From a bacterium UBP1_UBA4783 (lineage in GTDB: Bacteria > Krumholzibacteriota > Krumholzibacteriia > Krumholzibacteriales > Krumholzibacteriaceae): a stretch of DNA of 14,699 bases. The position numbers and the translations under genes were made by a program. Shown here one piece after another: positions 14,510 to 14,699 of the stretch. The first letter of the stretch is position 1, and each line of letters opens with the position of its first letter. The stretch lies in assembly GCA_002403075.1 (NCBI GenBank), contig DHHB01000084.1:18764-33462 (forward strand). Direction: 5' to 3'. Below the pieces are notes generated by a model. The model had not been told where the DNA came from. It worked only from the letters and a program-made list of their open reading frames with translations, and made no database searches.

Positions 14510-14699
14510 ATGCCGACGGTCGAAGAGGACATTCAACTTCTCATTCGAATCGTTCAGAAGGACAGGGAGATCAAGAACAGGCGAAAGCTCGTCGACGGCA
14601 TACCCGCCCGCGTCAGGGCGATCGACAGGGATCTCAAACGCATGGACGAGGAGCTCGCCGAAACGACAAAGACGGTCGACAAGCTCGAGCGGGAAAAGA
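14510..14699 (+). CDS. Coiled-coil protein, probable C4 zinc-ribbon (DUF164-like) family, 5' end only
   Basis: Only the first 63 codons are present; the gene runs off the window. The product starts MPTVEEDIQLLIRIVQKDRE and continues as a highly charged amphipathic helix (KNRRKLVDGIPARVRAIDRDL and following). This pattern is typical of the N-terminal coiled-coil hairpin of zinc-ribbon proteins of the DUF164/CT398 type, in which a 'relation-to-self' helix with a PARV-like turn precedes a C-terminal C4 zinc ribbon. The zinc ribbon itself would be outside the window, so the family call is tentative. AGGAAAGGA lies 5-6 nt before the ATG as a good ribosome binding site, and directly upstream is an intrinsic terminator that may regulate the gene. 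Confidence 0.65.
   Translation, partial: MPTVEEDIQLLIRIVQKDREIKNRRKLVDGIPARVRAIDRDLKRMDEELAETTKTVDKLEREK

Noticed and set aside
1..14699. CRISPR arrays, insertion sequences, integrase or phage genes, toxin-antitoxin pairs
   Set aside because: I saw no spaced direct repeats, no terminal inverted repeats around an open frame and no transposase or integrase motifs. All large frames are explained by housekeeping genes.

Overview
This 14.7 kb window is a GC-rich bacterial chromosome segment made almost entirely of plus-strand housekeeping genes. The DnaK has the longer ATPase domain seen in diderm bacteria. There is also a secreted outer-membrane beta-barrel protein and a putative lipoprotein, so a Gram-negative (diderm) organism is likely. 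The order yqeY-cvpA-mutS2-dnaG-rpoD and the 'GVKGGLN' barrel protein would fit a deltaproteobacterial or FCB-type lineage. I cannot place it more precisely from sequence alone. I see no insertion sequences, prophage genes, CRISPR arrays or rRNA.

Region 1 (1-4322) is the heat-shock chaperone block: grpE, dnaK and dnaJ, followed by rsmE (16S rRNA m3U methyltransferase). rsmE starts inside the dnaJ stop codon. The start of this operon, and any hrcA gene or CIRCE operator, lies upstream of the window. DnaJ, GrpE and DnaK form one folding machine.

Region 2 (4406-11599) is a macromolecular-synthesis operon behind a near-consensus sigma-70 promoter: yqeY, cvpA, mutS2, dnaG (primase), rpoD (housekeeping sigma factor) and a CAT-anticodon tRNA only 6 nt after rpoD. 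Gaps are small or negative throughout, so co-transcription is likely. The middle of dnaG has markedly lower GC and different codon use, and carries a promoter-like sequence that could feed rpoD and the tRNA.

Region 3 (11600-14276) holds three genes with no obvious common pathway: a small outer-membrane beta-barrel protein, a GNAT acetyltransferase, and a putative lipoprotein carrying seven Asp-box (BNR/Ycf48-like) repeats. Their gaps contain strong GC hairpins without U-tracts and two good promoters.

Region 4 (14277-14699) contains a promoter, a structured stretch of about 150 nt ending in a textbook intrinsic terminator, and then the 5' end of a coiled-coil protein resembling the C4 zinc-ribbon (DUF164-type) family. 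The stretch could be a small RNA or an attenuated leader. It is the most intriguing non-coding element here. I did not find a convincing new multi-gene system. The notable points are regulatory and evolutionary oddities around otherwise ordinary genes.
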